Origin: Dyadobacter sp. CY261
GTDB taxonomy: Bacteria > Bacteroidota > Bacteroidia > Cytophagales > Spirosomataceae
Reading direction: 5' to 3'
Assembly (NCBI RefSeq): GCF_021440085.1
Contig: NZ_JAKCPW010000005.1
Span: 124,001 to 188,000 of the forward strand
DNA: 64,000 bases
Of the stretch, positions 1 to 9,100 are shown one piece after another. The notes beneath the pieces are model-generated. The model did not search any database. It worked only from the letters and a program-made list of their open reading frames with translations, and was not told the origin of the DNA. Within the stretch, counting starts at the first letter, position 1; each line of letters starts with the position of its first letter. The translations under genes and the position numbers were made by a program.

Positions 1-170
1 CCGGCCCGGGCTTCTTCAATGGAGTCTAAAAGTTCAGTGGTATTAGAGGAATTGCTGAGTAGATATTCAGTTGTATCCTGCTCTGCACGGAATGTGATCC
101 CGACAGTTTCAAGAAATGCTTTGACAGTGGCGATCTGATCGTTGTCGCCTTCGATGATTAATGTTGCCAT
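1..170 (-). CDS. Partial antitoxin-like small protein (C-terminus off the left edge)
   Basis: An open frame starts at an ATG on the minus strand (168-170) and runs off the left edge. It begins MATLIIEGDNDQIATVKAFL and reaches ELLDSIEEARAG, 56 complete codons. The pattern of a short N-terminal beta strand, a helix, and a later LDSIEEARAG segment resembles the small Bacteroidota antitoxins that precede RelE/ParE/YoeB-type toxins. Its partner toxin would lie to the left of the window. A candidate promoter lies directly upstream. The assignment is by resemblance only, and a plain hypothetical protein is possible. Confidence 0.55.
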   Translation of the reverse strand, partial: MATLIIEGDNDQIATVKAFLETVGITFRAEQDTTEYLLSNSSNTTELLDSIEEARA

Positions 171-189
171 GCTCCAATCGATTTAAAGT

Positions 190-221
190 TAAAGATAACA
201 TTTTTACCTCAACTGAAACAA
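190..221 (-). promoter_or_regulatory. Candidate Bacteroidota promoter for the partial antitoxin-like gene
   Basis: Read on the minus strand, TTG (219-221) is followed by 21 nt and TATCTTTA (190-197). This is one mismatch from the Bacteroidota consensus TTG-N19-21-TAnnTTTG. The start codon at 170 lies about 20 nt downstream, giving a short leader. Confidence 0.4.
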
Positions 222-222
222 C

Positions 223-263
223 AATGCCTCCGTGACCACTCATTCGTTGGTCAGGGAGGCATT
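223..263 (-). terminator. Hairpin terminator downstream of the sulfatase gene
   Basis: AATGCCTCC-TGACC (223-237) pairs with GGTCA-GGGAGGCATT (249-263), with one mismatch and an 11-nt loop. It begins 5 nt past the stop of the minus-strand sulfatase. A moderately T-rich stretch follows on that strand. Confidence 0.6.
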
Positions 264-267
264 TGTA

Positions 268-1713
268 CTAATTAGTCGCCAGACTTCCGAATGGGAAAAT
301 GGTTGACGAAACGTGCGCCCGGTTCATGATCTGGCCTAGCTCTTTGGCTTTATCAGGAAATTGCGGCGTGAGATTATTCTTTTCCTGCGGGTCTTTGGAA
401 AGATCATAGAGCTCTACCAGTGCGTCGGGATTGCCGGCAGCTTTCAGCCGAACGGCCTTCCAGTTGCCCTGCCGCACAGCCTGCCTACCGCCCTGCTCGT
501 GAAATTCCCAGTACAGATAGTCGTGCTCCTTCTGCGTCGGCTTGCCTTTTAGCGCATCGGTGAATGAAATGCCGTCGATATTGCGTGGTGCCTGGGCATT
601 AGCCAGCTCTGCAAACGTGGGAAGCACGTCCCAGAATGCGCCAATGTAATCGCTTTTAGAACCGGGCTTGATCACCGCAGGCCAGCGTGCGGCAAATGGC
701 TCGCGGATGCCGCCTTCGTACAGATCGCGCTTCACACCACGGAAACCGGCGCTGCTGTTGAAGAACTTGGGGTCCGCACCGCCTTCTATATGCGGACCAT
801 TGTCGCTGGTGAAGATGATGAGCGTGTTTTTGTCCAGCCCCTTTTCCTTTAATTTATTCAAAACTTCCCCTACATACAGGTCGAGGCGTGCCACCATGGC
901 TGCGAAAGTTGCATGCGGATATTCCTGAGAAGCATAACCACCGCCCGTTGCACCTGGGCCATAATCAGCTCCTTTGTATGGCTTTTCTTCAAATTTTCCT
1001 TTATAATGACGGAACAGGCTGTCGTCGGGTACAACCAGCTCCGCATGCGGCAGAATGTAGGGTAAAAACAGGAAAAACGGCTGCTTCCCATCCTGGGCGT
1101 CCACAAAGCTGAGTGCCTTTTTCTGAATCAGGTCAGGCGCGTATTCTTTATTGTGAATAAGCGCTTTGTTTCCTTCCAGCGGTATTTTTTTATTGTTATC
1201 CCAAAGGTGTTCCGGGTAGTAGCGATGCGCCAGGCTCTGGCAATTGTAACCATAAAAACGATCAAACCCTTGCTTGTTAGGGTCACCCTCGGACCCCACC
1301 GGTCCCAATCCCCATTTCCCGAAAGCACCCGTTACATACCCGGATTTTTTCAGGATTTCGGCAAGTGTAATGACCGAATCGGCAATGGGCTGCTGGCCTT
1401 CCGGCTCCACACTTTTGTTGCCCCGAATGTAGGTATGCCCCGTGTGCTGGCCCGTGAGCAACGAAGAACGCGAAGGGGCGCATACGGAGGTTCCTGCATA
1501 AAACTGGTTGAAAATCATCCCCTCTCTGGCCAGCCGGTCGATATTCGGCGTCCTGATCAGCTTTTGACCATTGAAACCGACATCGCCGTAGCCAAGGTCG
1601 TCGGCCAGGATGAACACGATATTCGGGCGGGCCGATTTCGGCGCCTGGGCCTGGGAACGGTGGTATAGGAACGAAGCGCTTAGGAGGAAGACTAAAAACA
1701 AATACCTTTTCAT
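268..1713 (-). CDS. Secreted arylsulfatase (sulfatase family S1)
   Basis: This 481-aa protein has an N-terminal signal peptide (about residues 1-22, ending near SQAQA). It is a type I sulfatase that would hydrolyse sulfate esters, probably from glycans in the periplasm. NIVFILADDLGYGD (31-44) carries the two Asp metal ligands. SVCAPSRSSLLTGQH contains the CxPSR signature in which Cys78 would become formylglycine. GKWGLG and TSDNGPH are further conserved sulfatase segments. The length is normal for the family. A sulfatase gene of the same family lies 1.3 kb upstream, at the end of a susCD operon, so both probably act on a sulfated polysaccharide. The actual substrate cannot be read from the sequence. 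Confidence 0.93.
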   Translation of the reverse strand: MKRYLFLVFLLSASFLYHRSQAQAPKSARPNIVFILADDLGYGDVGFNGQKLIRTPNIDRLAREGMIFNQFYAGTSVCAPSRSSLLTGQHTGHTYIRGNKSVEPEGQQPIADSVITLAEILKKSGYVTGAFGKWGLGPVGSEGDPNKQGFDRFYGYNCQSLAHRYYPEHLWDNNKKIPLEGNKALIHNKEYAPDLIQKKALSFVDAQDGKQPFFLFLPYILPHAELVVPDDSLFRHYKGKFEEKPYKGADYGPGATGGGYASQEYPHATFAAMVARLDLYVGEVLNKLKEKGLDKNTLIIFTSDNGPHIEGGADPKFFNSSAGFRGVKRDLYEGGIREPFAARWPAVIKPGSKSDYIGAFWDVLPTFAELANAQAPRNIDGISFTDALKGKPTQKEHDYLYWEFHEQGGRQAVRQGNWKAVRLKAAGNPDALVELYDLSKDPQEKNNLTPQFPDKAKELGQIMNRAHVSSTIFPFGSLATN

Positions 1714-2125
1714 TTTGTGGAGTAGGTTAATATATTTCAGAAAGACATTTCAACCCATGGATTACTTGGGTCGAGCCGCGTGTATGTCTTGAAAATTGGG
1801 AGAATAAGCCTGTTCCGGCGGTGTTCAAGCCAGATTTACAAAATCCGGAGATTGGGAGGACAAAAAGCGAAATGCGGTGTATCTTTGTTTCCGATACCCT
1901 ACGACAGCCCGGACGACCGGCATGAATTGACAACCACCGAAAATTCCGGCAAGTCGCGCCAGGACTGTCTTTTAGGGTATCGGAAAAGCAGATACATTCT
2001 GAATATCGCCAACCGGAAGACCGATATAATCTACTTGTTGGATAGACAAAGTAAGGATAAATCATTCAAACAAACAATAAGCATCCTCAAAAGATTTTTT
2101 GTTTTTTTGACATCCACCTCGGTCT
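1714..2125. other. 412-bp spacer with a long inverted repeat and a promoter-like element, no convincing gene
   Basis: Open frames exist on both strands (plus 1780-2343 and minus 1727-2065), but neither has recognisable protein features. The notable content is TATCTTTG at 1880-1887, a perfect TAnnTTTG -7 element for rightward transcription. It is followed at once by CCGATACCCT (1891-1900), which pairs perfectly with AGGGTATCGG (1974-1983). An inner GACAG/CTGTC pairing extends the stem. No TTG sits at the usual spacing. A small structured RNA is possible but not shown. Confidence 0.35.
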
Positions 2126-2497
2126 CTATCCCAGAAGTTTCACAGGGTAATGTTGAAACTTCTCATCGTCTGTCAGCAACCCCAAGTTTTCCACCCGCGC
2201 CTGCGCGATCAGTAATCGATCAAAAGGGTCCTTATGAATTATGGGAAGCTGCTGATATGCAGTTAAATGCGATACTCGAATGTCCAGTAATTGTATCTCC
2301 GCCGGAACCAGGCTATCAATTGGATTGGGAATCGTCAGCTTAAACAACCCGGCTTTGATAGCGATTTCCCAAAGCGAGCCGATACTAAAAAATAGCTCGT
2401 TTTGCTTATCATCAATCAGGTCAATGTGCGCTTTCCTAAGCCTTTCATCGTCGGTGAGAAACCACAGAAGTATGTGGGTATCCAGCAATATTTTCAT
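2126..2497 (-). CDS. PIN-domain ribonuclease toxin (VapC-like)
   Basis: This 123-aa protein is a single PIN domain, the usual size for a VapC toxin, expected to cleave RNA in the cytoplasm until neutralised by its antitoxin. Acidic metal-binding positions are visible: Asp6 in LLDTHILLWFL, Glu44 in SLWEIAIKAG, and Asp90 and Asp93 in HKDPFDRLLIAQA. Its start codon overlaps the stop of the upstream gene by 4 nt (ATGA), the standard coupled layout of an antitoxin-toxin pair. It closely resembles the Bacteroidota 'type II toxin-antitoxin VapC family' proteins. The RNA target is unknown. Confidence 0.9.
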   Translation of the reverse strand: MKILLDTHILLWFLTDDERLRKAHIDLIDDKQNELFFSIGSLWEIAIKAGLFKLTIPNPIDSLVPAEIQLLDIRVSHLTAYQQLPIIHKDPFDRLLIAQARVENLGLLTDDEKFQHYPVKLLG

Positions 2498-2742
2498 TCA
2501 AGTGCATTAAAATCTGTTAGTTCATCCGTGAAATTATCGGGAACGCGAGATATAATGCCTTTGCCTGAGCCTCTTTTCAGTTCGAGCTTTGATGCGTCAG
2601 AAGATTCGCAAAACAAGTGGTATGCCCATTCCAGCTTATCCCTGAACTCCTTGTCATGCAAGGTTTCCAGTTGCAGTTTGAGCAATTCATTTTCCTTCTT
2701 CAATGCATCAAAATCCTCTTGAGAAATCACCGGAGCACCCAT
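2494..2742 (-). CDS. Antitoxin partner of the PIN toxin
   Basis: This 82-aa protein is encoded immediately upstream of, and overlapping by 4 nt with, the PIN-domain toxin. The N-terminal half (residues 8-35) is a heptad-like helix rich in Glu, Lys and Leu, suited to dimerisation. The C-terminal segment GSGKGIISRVPDNFTDEL resembles the toxin-binding tail of DUF2281-type antitoxins (consensus near GSAKGxIxMSxDFDxPLxDF). The expected role is to neutralise the toxin and repress the shared promoter. No classic DNA-binding fold is obvious, so repression is inferred from the family and context. Confidence 0.75.
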   Translation of the reverse strand: MGAPVISQEDFDALKKENELLKLQLETLHDKEFRDKLEWAYHLFCESSDASKLELKRGSGKGIISRVPDNFTDELTDFNALE

Positions 2743-2764
2743 GGCTTAGAATTTTCATGATAGG

Positions 2765-2795
2765 TAAATTTAAGATAAGTACTCCTGAAATGCAA
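2765..2795 (-). promoter_or_regulatory. Candidate promoter of the antitoxin-PIN toxin operon
   Basis: On the minus strand TTG (2793-2795) is followed by exactly 20 nt and TAAATTTA (2765-2772), one base off TAnnTTTG. The -7 element is itself palindromic and could overlap an autoregulatory operator. The antitoxin start codon lies 22 nt downstream. Confidence 0.45.
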
Positions 2796-2984
2796 GGTTA
2801 CTTCATAGCGATTGGCTGTGGCTGTGATCCGCTGGATATTCTGCACCCGACCGCTGATTCTAACTTTCCAAATGTCATAGTTCTTTTGCATATCCAACCG
2901 TCCTCACGCAGGATGGCGCCGGGATGCACAGGGTTAATTTCACTTTCCATATGATGTAGCGTGTCACCCCGAGGGTTAAAAATA

Positions 2985-3018
2985 TTTTCAGCAGTAATAC
3001 ATTGACTACTGCTGAAAA
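2985..3018 (-). terminator. Terminator after the second sulfatase (end of the susCD-sulfatase operon)
   Basis: TTTTCAGCAGTA (2985-2996) pairs perfectly with TACTGCTGAAAA (3007-3018), a 12-bp stem with a 10-nt loop. On the minus strand it is followed by a T-rich run (ATATTTTT). It lies 10 nt past the sulfatase stop. Confidence 0.75.
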
Positions 3019-3027
3019 GGCTATCTT

Positions 3028-4467
3028 CTATTTTTTAGCGGCGCGACCGATCTCCCGAACGTTTTTACCGGTGCGTTGCTGCAAGTCATCACCCATGTCT
3101 TCACGGGCGGCTTCGGCGATTTTTTCGAGGTCGGCTACGATTTCGGGGTTTTGTTCTAACACGTCGTAGCGTTCCGATGGGTCGCGGGCGAGGTTGTACA
3201 GTGCTTTCGGGAACTGGTGATCTTCGGGCGCGGGGCCGGGCTGACCGTTTTTACCGGGGAGTGAACCTTCGTAGGTGCGGCCGGGATGGGCGAATACCAG
3301 CTTCCAATCGCCTTTGCGGACGGCCTCGAGGCTGTTTTTACGGTAATAGTAAAGGAAACTTTCGCGCGGCGTTTGTGTATCGTCGCCTTTGAGCAATGCA
3401 CTGAAATCGAGACCGTCGATCTTTTCTTTCGGCAATTTACCGCCGGTGATTTTGGCGATGGTAGGCAGCACGTCAAGCGTTGAAAGGAGCTTGTTGGATA
3501 CCCGTCCTGCCGGAATGACGCCTGGCCAGCGCATGATGCATGGCTCCCGCTGGCCGCCTTCGAACGACGTTCCTTTGCCTTCGCGGAAACCGCCCGCTGA
3601 GCCTGCGTGGTCGCCGTAGTTGAGCCAGGGACCATTATCACTCGTGAAAATCACCAATGTGTTGTTGTCCAAACCCTGCGCTTTGAGCTCCTTCATGATC
3701 TCCCCAACCGACCAGTCGAGTTCCATCATCACATCGCCAAAAATACCTCGCTGGCTTTTGCCTCGAAACTTCGCCGAGGCGGCCAGGGGCACGTGTGGCA
3801 GCGGGTGCGGCACATATAAGAAGAAGGGCTTGTTCTTGTTCCTTTTGATAAATGAAACAGCCTTTTCGGTAATTGTCGGAGTCAGTTCGCTGGCATCTTC
3901 CAGGTTTTTGATCTCCTTACCCGCTTTGTTTCCATCAATCCAGTGCAGCGGCGGATATTTGGCACGCTCCTGCCAGGGGTGCAATGGCCACATGTCGTGC
4001 GAGTAAGGCACGCCGTAATATTCGTCAAATCCTTGCTGCAAGGGCAAAAATTCCTGGTCGCTGCCCAAATGCCATTTCCCGAAAATACCGGTCGCGTAAC
4101 CTTGCGCTTTCACGATTTCCGCAATAGTCTCTTCCTTGGGGTTCAATCCCACACCCACATTCGGCCCAAATGCTCCTGAAATGCCCAAACGGTTGGGATA
4201 ACAACCTGTGAGCAATGCGGCACGGGAGGCGCTGCATACGGCCTGTGCAGCCATGAAGTTGGTAAAACGGGTGCCCTCCGCGGCCATTTTATCGAGGTTA
4301 GGCGTTGTGTAACCCAATGCGCCATTCACCGACAAATCGCCGTAGCCGAGGTCATCAATGAAGAATAGAACGATATTAGGCGTTTTCGCAGCTGGTTTCT
4401 CGGGCTGGAAGGCCATGAGCAGGCAAACGCCGGTTGATACCAGTAGCAGGGAAAGTATTCGAAACAT
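3028..4467 (-). CDS. Secreted sulfatase (arylsulfatase A-like)
   Basis: The start is taken at the ATG at 4467, because the protein then begins MFRILSLLLVSTGVCLL, a clear export signal. An upstream ATG at 4533 would put 22 non-signal residues in front. The 479-aa product has the sulfatase core: NIVLFFIDDLGYGDL with metal-binding Asp, AVCSASRAALLTG with the CxAxR form of the formylglycine signature (Cys78 from this start), GKWHLG, and TSDNGPWLNYGDH. It is the third gene of a susC-susD-sulfatase operon and follows susD by 72 bp. It therefore probably removes sulfate from the glycan imported by that SusCD pair. Confidence 0.92.
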   Translation of the reverse strand: MFRILSLLLVSTGVCLLMAFQPEKPAAKTPNIVLFFIDDLGYGDLSVNGALGYTTPNLDKMAAEGTRFTNFMAAQAVCSASRAALLTGCYPNRLGISGAFGPNVGVGLNPKEETIAEIVKAQGYATGIFGKWHLGSDQEFLPLQQGFDEYYGVPYSHDMWPLHPWQERAKYPPLHWIDGNKAGKEIKNLEDASELTPTITEKAVSFIKRNKNKPFFLYVPHPLPHVPLAASAKFRGKSQRGIFGDVMMELDWSVGEIMKELKAQGLDNNTLVIFTSDNGPWLNYGDHAGSAGGFREGKGTSFEGGQREPCIMRWPGVIPAGRVSNKLLSTLDVLPTIAKITGGKLPKEKIDGLDFSALLKGDDTQTPRESFLYYYRKNSLEAVRKGDWKLVFAHPGRTYEGSLPGKNGQPGPAPEDHQFPKALYNLARDPSERYDVLEQNPEIVADLEKIAEAAREDMGDDLQQRTGKNVREIGRAAKK

Positions 4468-4539
4468 GGTTAATGTGGTTAAGGTAAAGGGTGGGAGAAA
4501 CGTCACGAGCGAGGCCGGCGCCATCTCTCCCAAAAATAA

Positions 4540-6135
4540 CTACCAGTTTGGATTTTGTTTCAGGTTCGGGTTCAAGTCGCGCTCCTTCTGCGGGATGGGC
4601 CACAGATAGTGACGGCTTGCGTCAAACACCCGGTCGGACGACGCGGCTTGTACGGTGACCAGCTTTCCGCTGGCATCCGGATAAGTAATGCCAAACACCG
4701 GTCCCTGCAACACCTGCTCGGCAATTTTCCAGCGGCGGATATCAAATAGCCGCTGGCCTTCAAATGCGAGTTCCACCGTCCGCTCCCTTCTTACAATTTC
4801 CCGCAATGCAGCCTGGGTAGTGGCGGTTACCGATGGCTGTTTCACATCCGCACGGCCATTCCGCACCTGGTTGATCGCCGCCAGCACGCTCGCGTCGGTC
4901 TGCCCCAGCTCGATCCTGGCCTCGGCGTAAGTCAGCAAAACTTCGGCGTAGCGCAGGAGAATGATGTTAATGCCGCTGTTGGTCGGGTTGGCGTAATCCT
5001 CCGTGTTGATATACTTTTTAATATTAAAGCCGGTGGTGGAAGCAATGTACGTACTACCGATCGCATCGGCTGTTCCGCTTGTAGGGCGGGGTTGGAAGGT
5101 GATGCCGCTGGGCAATGGGTCGCCTTCAAGAAAAACTGAGAATTTCAAACGCGGATCGCGATTGGCATAAGGCTTGGCCGGGTCGTAGCCGCTGCCTGCG
5201 TCGGTAATCTTTTTGCCTTGCAGCGTTTCGTAGGTATCCACCAGCGCCTTGGTAGGAACATAGGTACTGCCGCCGTTCTTCTGGCTGTATGGCGCAAGCA
5301 AGGAAAATACGTTGTTTTGAGAAATGTCCTTCAAATACTGCTTGTCCAAAAGCACTTCCTTGTTGTTCTCCGCCGCGTAGCTGAACAGTTTTTCATAGGA
5401 GTCGTTCAATCCATAAACGCCCAGCTTGATCACCTGATCCGCAGCATCGGCGGCTTTCTGGTAGCGTCCCGCATACAAATCAGCCCTCGCCAGCAAGCCC
5501 AATGCAGCGCCTTTGGTAAACCGGCCTTTATCGGCAGCGCCGTAAGTGGCCGGCAGTAATGCAGCAGCTTCGGTCAGTTCCTTTTCTACAAAGTTCCAGA
5601 TCTCTTCGACCGGTGTGTTGGTAAGCGCGCGGCCTTCATCAATGCTGATCGACGACGTTACCAATGGCACCGGACCGAACAAACCCGCCAGTTTCAGATA
5701 TTGATATGCACGCAATGCTTTGGCCTCCCCTTTCAGCTGGTTGATCAGCGCAGTGTTGGTGCTGGGCACTTTATCAACGTTTTCCAAAAAATAGTTAACG
5801 CCGCGAATGCCGCGATACGCCCTTCTCCATTCATCATAAATCACAGAACTCGTCGCATCGTAGCTACCCGCTTCAATGTAAGCCGCCACATTGAAGCTTT
5901 GGTTGGTATGTGCCAAATCGGTAATGCCATCCCAGGTAACGGCGGTGGTGCTGTCCAGATCAGTATACAATGAATTAACGGCAAGTTTGGCGTCGTTTTC
6001 GGTTTTCCAGAACAAGTCTTCGGAAAGTCGGTCGTTAGGCACGGTTTCGAGCAAGCCCGAGTCGCAGGAGGCCAGACTGAGGGTCAGGATTGCGATTCCT
6101 GCGTACATGGTATGTTTGAATGTATTTGTTTTCAT
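4540..6135 (-). CDS. SusD/RagB-family glycan-binding lipoprotein
   Basis: This 531-aa outer-membrane lipoprotein has a lipobox LSLASC with Cys24 as the lipidated residue. It has the typical SusD layout: an N-terminal TPR-like helical region (for example NDRLSEDLFWKTENDAKLAV) and the C-terminal SusD signature with RYAEVLLTYAEARIELGQ, RRERTVELAFEGQRLFDIRRW and YLWPIPQKERDLNPNLKQNP. It caps the SusC channel and presents the glycan. It lies 24 bp downstream of its susC, in the same direction. The sulfatase that follows suggests a sulfated ligand. The precise ligand is unknown. Confidence 0.95.
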   Translation of the reverse strand: MKTNTFKHTMYAGIAILTLSLASCDSGLLETVPNDRLSEDLFWKTENDAKLAVNSLYTDLDSTTAVTWDGITDLAHTNQSFNVAAYIEAGSYDATSSVIYDEWRRAYRGIRGVNYFLENVDKVPSTNTALINQLKGEAKALRAYQYLKLAGLFGPVPLVTSSISIDEGRALTNTPVEEIWNFVEKELTEAAALLPATYGAADKGRFTKGAALGLLARADLYAGRYQKAADAADQVIKLGVYGLNDSYEKLFSYAAENNKEVLLDKQYLKDISQNNVFSLLAPYSQKNGGSTYVPTKALVDTYETLQGKKITDAGSGYDPAKPYANRDPRLKFSVFLEGDPLPSGITFQPRPTSGTADAIGSTYIASTTGFNIKKYINTEDYANPTNSGINIILLRYAEVLLTYAEARIELGQTDASVLAAINQVRNGRADVKQPSVTATTQAALREIVRRERTVELAFEGQRLFDIRRWKIAEQVLQGPVFGITYPDASGKLVTVQAASSDRVFDASRHYLWPIPQKERDLNPNLKQNPNW

Positions 6136-6159
6136 AAGTCAAATGCTTTTAGCTGCCGG

Positions 6160-9100
6160 TTAGAATGAGAGGTTCAAACCAAAAGTGTACAATGCTGTTT
6201 GCGGGAAATACACCGCTCGGCCTGACGGCACCTCGGGGTCGAGGTTCCAGTCGTTCAGCTTGGAGAAAGTGAGCAGGTTGGTCGCCGAAGTGTAAATGCG
6301 AATGCGGCTTACGTGCAGTTTGCTCACAATTTCCGTCGGAATGTTATAGGCCAGCTGCACGTTTTTGAGGCGCAAATAAGAGCCGTCGATCACGAGCCTG
6401 TCGGAAGTGGCCACGTTACGCAAGTCGAATTTCACCGGGCGGGGGAAACGGGCGCCGGTATTTTCGGGTGTCCAGTAGTTGTTGGTATAAATCTCATGGG
6501 TGAACCCTTCCTGATTACCCATTTCGGCCAATGCACCGGCTAGGCGGGCATCCACTTTTGCCGCGCCCTGGAACAAAATGCTCAGGTCAAATCCTTTGTA
6601 GGAGAAATCGCCATTGAGACCGAATGTATATTTCGGGAAAGAGTTACCAATCGCCGTCATGTCGTCCGCATTGATCTTTCCGTCTCCATTGCGATCGATA
6701 TATTTCACGTCGCCTGGCTTGGTGTTGGCTGCGTAGGTCGCCTTATATTCGGTGATTTCCTGCTGCGTTTGAAACAGCCCATCCGTTTGGTAGCCCCAAA
6801 GTGTGTTAATCGGCAAGCCTTTCGCGATAATATAGCGCGGGTCGATGTCGGAGCCGGTAATGTAGGGGCCGGTGCCTTTCAGGTCTGTCACTTTATTTTC
6901 ATTAATACTCAAATTACCTCCCACACTGTACCGGAAACCGGATGCATTAGCCGCACCGCGGTAATTTAAACTGAATTCCCAGCCCTTGTTTTCCACCGAT
7001 CCTGCATTTTGCGGCGGTGCTTTCAATCCGATCGTTGCCGGAATGTCTAGGTTCAAAAGAATGTCGTCGGTCGATTTGCGATAGTAATCGGCGGTCAGCG
7101 TCAATCGCTTGTCGAGGAATGTCGCGTCCAGACCAAGGTCGAGCTGGGTGGTCGATTCCCAGCCCAGGCCGGTATTCGCCAATGTGGTTGGGCGGTAACC
7201 TTGCACGGGCATGCCTCCGAAACTGTAACCCAAGGACGTCAATGCGGAATAGTAGCTGTACAAATCCACGGACTGATTTCCGGTAATACCCCATGAACCG
7301 CGCACTTTGAAGTCGTTCACAGCTTTTTCAAGTCCCTGCCAGAAGTTTTCCTTCGAAATCCGCCATCCCGCCGAGAATGAAGGGAAAACGCTGTATTGCT
7401 TCGAACCGGTAAATTTGGAAGAACCGTCATAACGGGCATTGGCTTCGAACAGGTATTTTTCTTTGTAATCGTAATTGACCCGACCGAAAAATGAGCGCAG
7501 GCCGTATTCGGCGTCGTTACCGCTGTTGCTTTTCGTACCGTCGTTGGCCCCCTGACCAATCGAGCCGATGTCATTGTTATAGAACCGTTCGCGGTATGCC
7601 GAAAGGAAAGTTTGCGTATTCCCGATCTGCGAATAACCTACCAATGCCTTCAAACCATGGTCACCAAAGCTTTTTTCGTAGGTCAGCAAGTTGTTGATCG
7701 TGTATTCGCGCAGGGTGTTCCGAACCTCCGTCAGCGAGTTGATCGCCACCGTTTTGGTGATGTTCGTATTCTTGTCGGTATTGGTGTAGGCGTTGGTGTA
7801 GTTTTTCTGGTTGGTGAATGTGCCCCTACCGGCGATCTGGGTCGAGAACGTGAGGCCTTCGGCAATGTCGAAGTCGGCTTTTACGTAACCTGCCAGGTAG
7901 TCGGTCACCTGCCGCGACTGGCCACCTATTTCATTGAACATCAATGGATTATTCCCTTGCGTGCTCAATCCGTAAGTGCCATCCGCATATTTGGGAACCG
8001 CCCATAATGTGCCGTGAAAAAAGTTGTTCAATGGCTGCGGGGGATTTGGACCCGAGTTATTTACGGTCGGATTCAGTGCGCGGGCGTAGCGGTAGTTAAT
8101 GTCGCCGCTCACGCGCAGGCGCTTGGAAACAGTGTAATCCGTATTGAGGCGAAACTCACCGATTTTATTGGAATACCCTGAAATTACACCCTGCTGATCC
8201 TGAAAACGGGCGCTTAGCCTTGTCCGGATCACATCCGTGCCGCCGGCTACCGAAATCGTATGATTTTGCTGAGGCGCAGACCGAAGCATGGTTTCGAACC
8301 ACGTATTAGGCATCGGATATTTCTCACGATCGGTCGCATTCACATAATCCTGAATGGATTGTTCGGTAAAACGTGCCGGAACGGCCAGACCGGCATTCGT
8401 GTAAGCAGCCACCTGCTCGCGCATATATGCCTCGATTCCCATCATTTTAGGCACATTGTTGGATTTCTGAATGGCATAATAGCCGTGGTAATCTACCTGC
8501 ACTTTGCCTCCTTTGGCACGTTTGGTCGTCACGAGCACTACCCCGTTCGTCGCACGCGAACCGTAAATGGCTGTCGAAGAAGCGTCTTTCAGGACGGAAA
8601 CGGATTCAATATCGTCCGGGTTAATGTCGCTCAGGCGCTGCTCGATCCCGTCGACGATCACCAATGCGTCATTTTTTCCCAGGTCGTAACCGCTGGTACT
8701 GCTGCCATTGATATTGAATGTGGTAATCCCGCGAACACGGATATTGGTATTCGACTTACCCGGCGAACCGCCCTGATCGAGCACCGTCACACCCGGCATC
8801 AGCCCTTGAAGCGACTGTTGGATATTTGATACCGGCCGTTTGGTAATCGCGTCCCCGCTGATTTGCGACACGGAATTGGTGAGCGCATTGCGTTTTTGCG
8901 TACCATAGCCGACTACGATCAGCTCGTCAAGCTGCTTGGTATCGGCAGCCAGCTTAATGTCGATCACCGTACGGCCTTTTACGGAAACCTCCTGGGTAAC
9001 GTACCCGATACCCGAGAAAACCAGGACGCCGTCGGACGGTGTATTGATCTCGAATTTACCATCAACGTCGGTCGACGTGCCGGTAAGCGTGTTTTTTACA

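Noticed and set aside
1780..2343. 187-codon plus-strand open frame overlapping the PIN toxin gene
   Set aside because: It overlaps the well-supported toxin gene on the other strand. The peptide has no family features and crosses the inverted repeat.
2743..3027. Possible small gene in the 285-bp gap upstream of the toxin-antitoxin pair
   Set aside because: The plus-strand frame (2703-2954) runs over the antitoxin promoter and has no protein-like features. Only the promoter and the sulfatase terminator are supported here.
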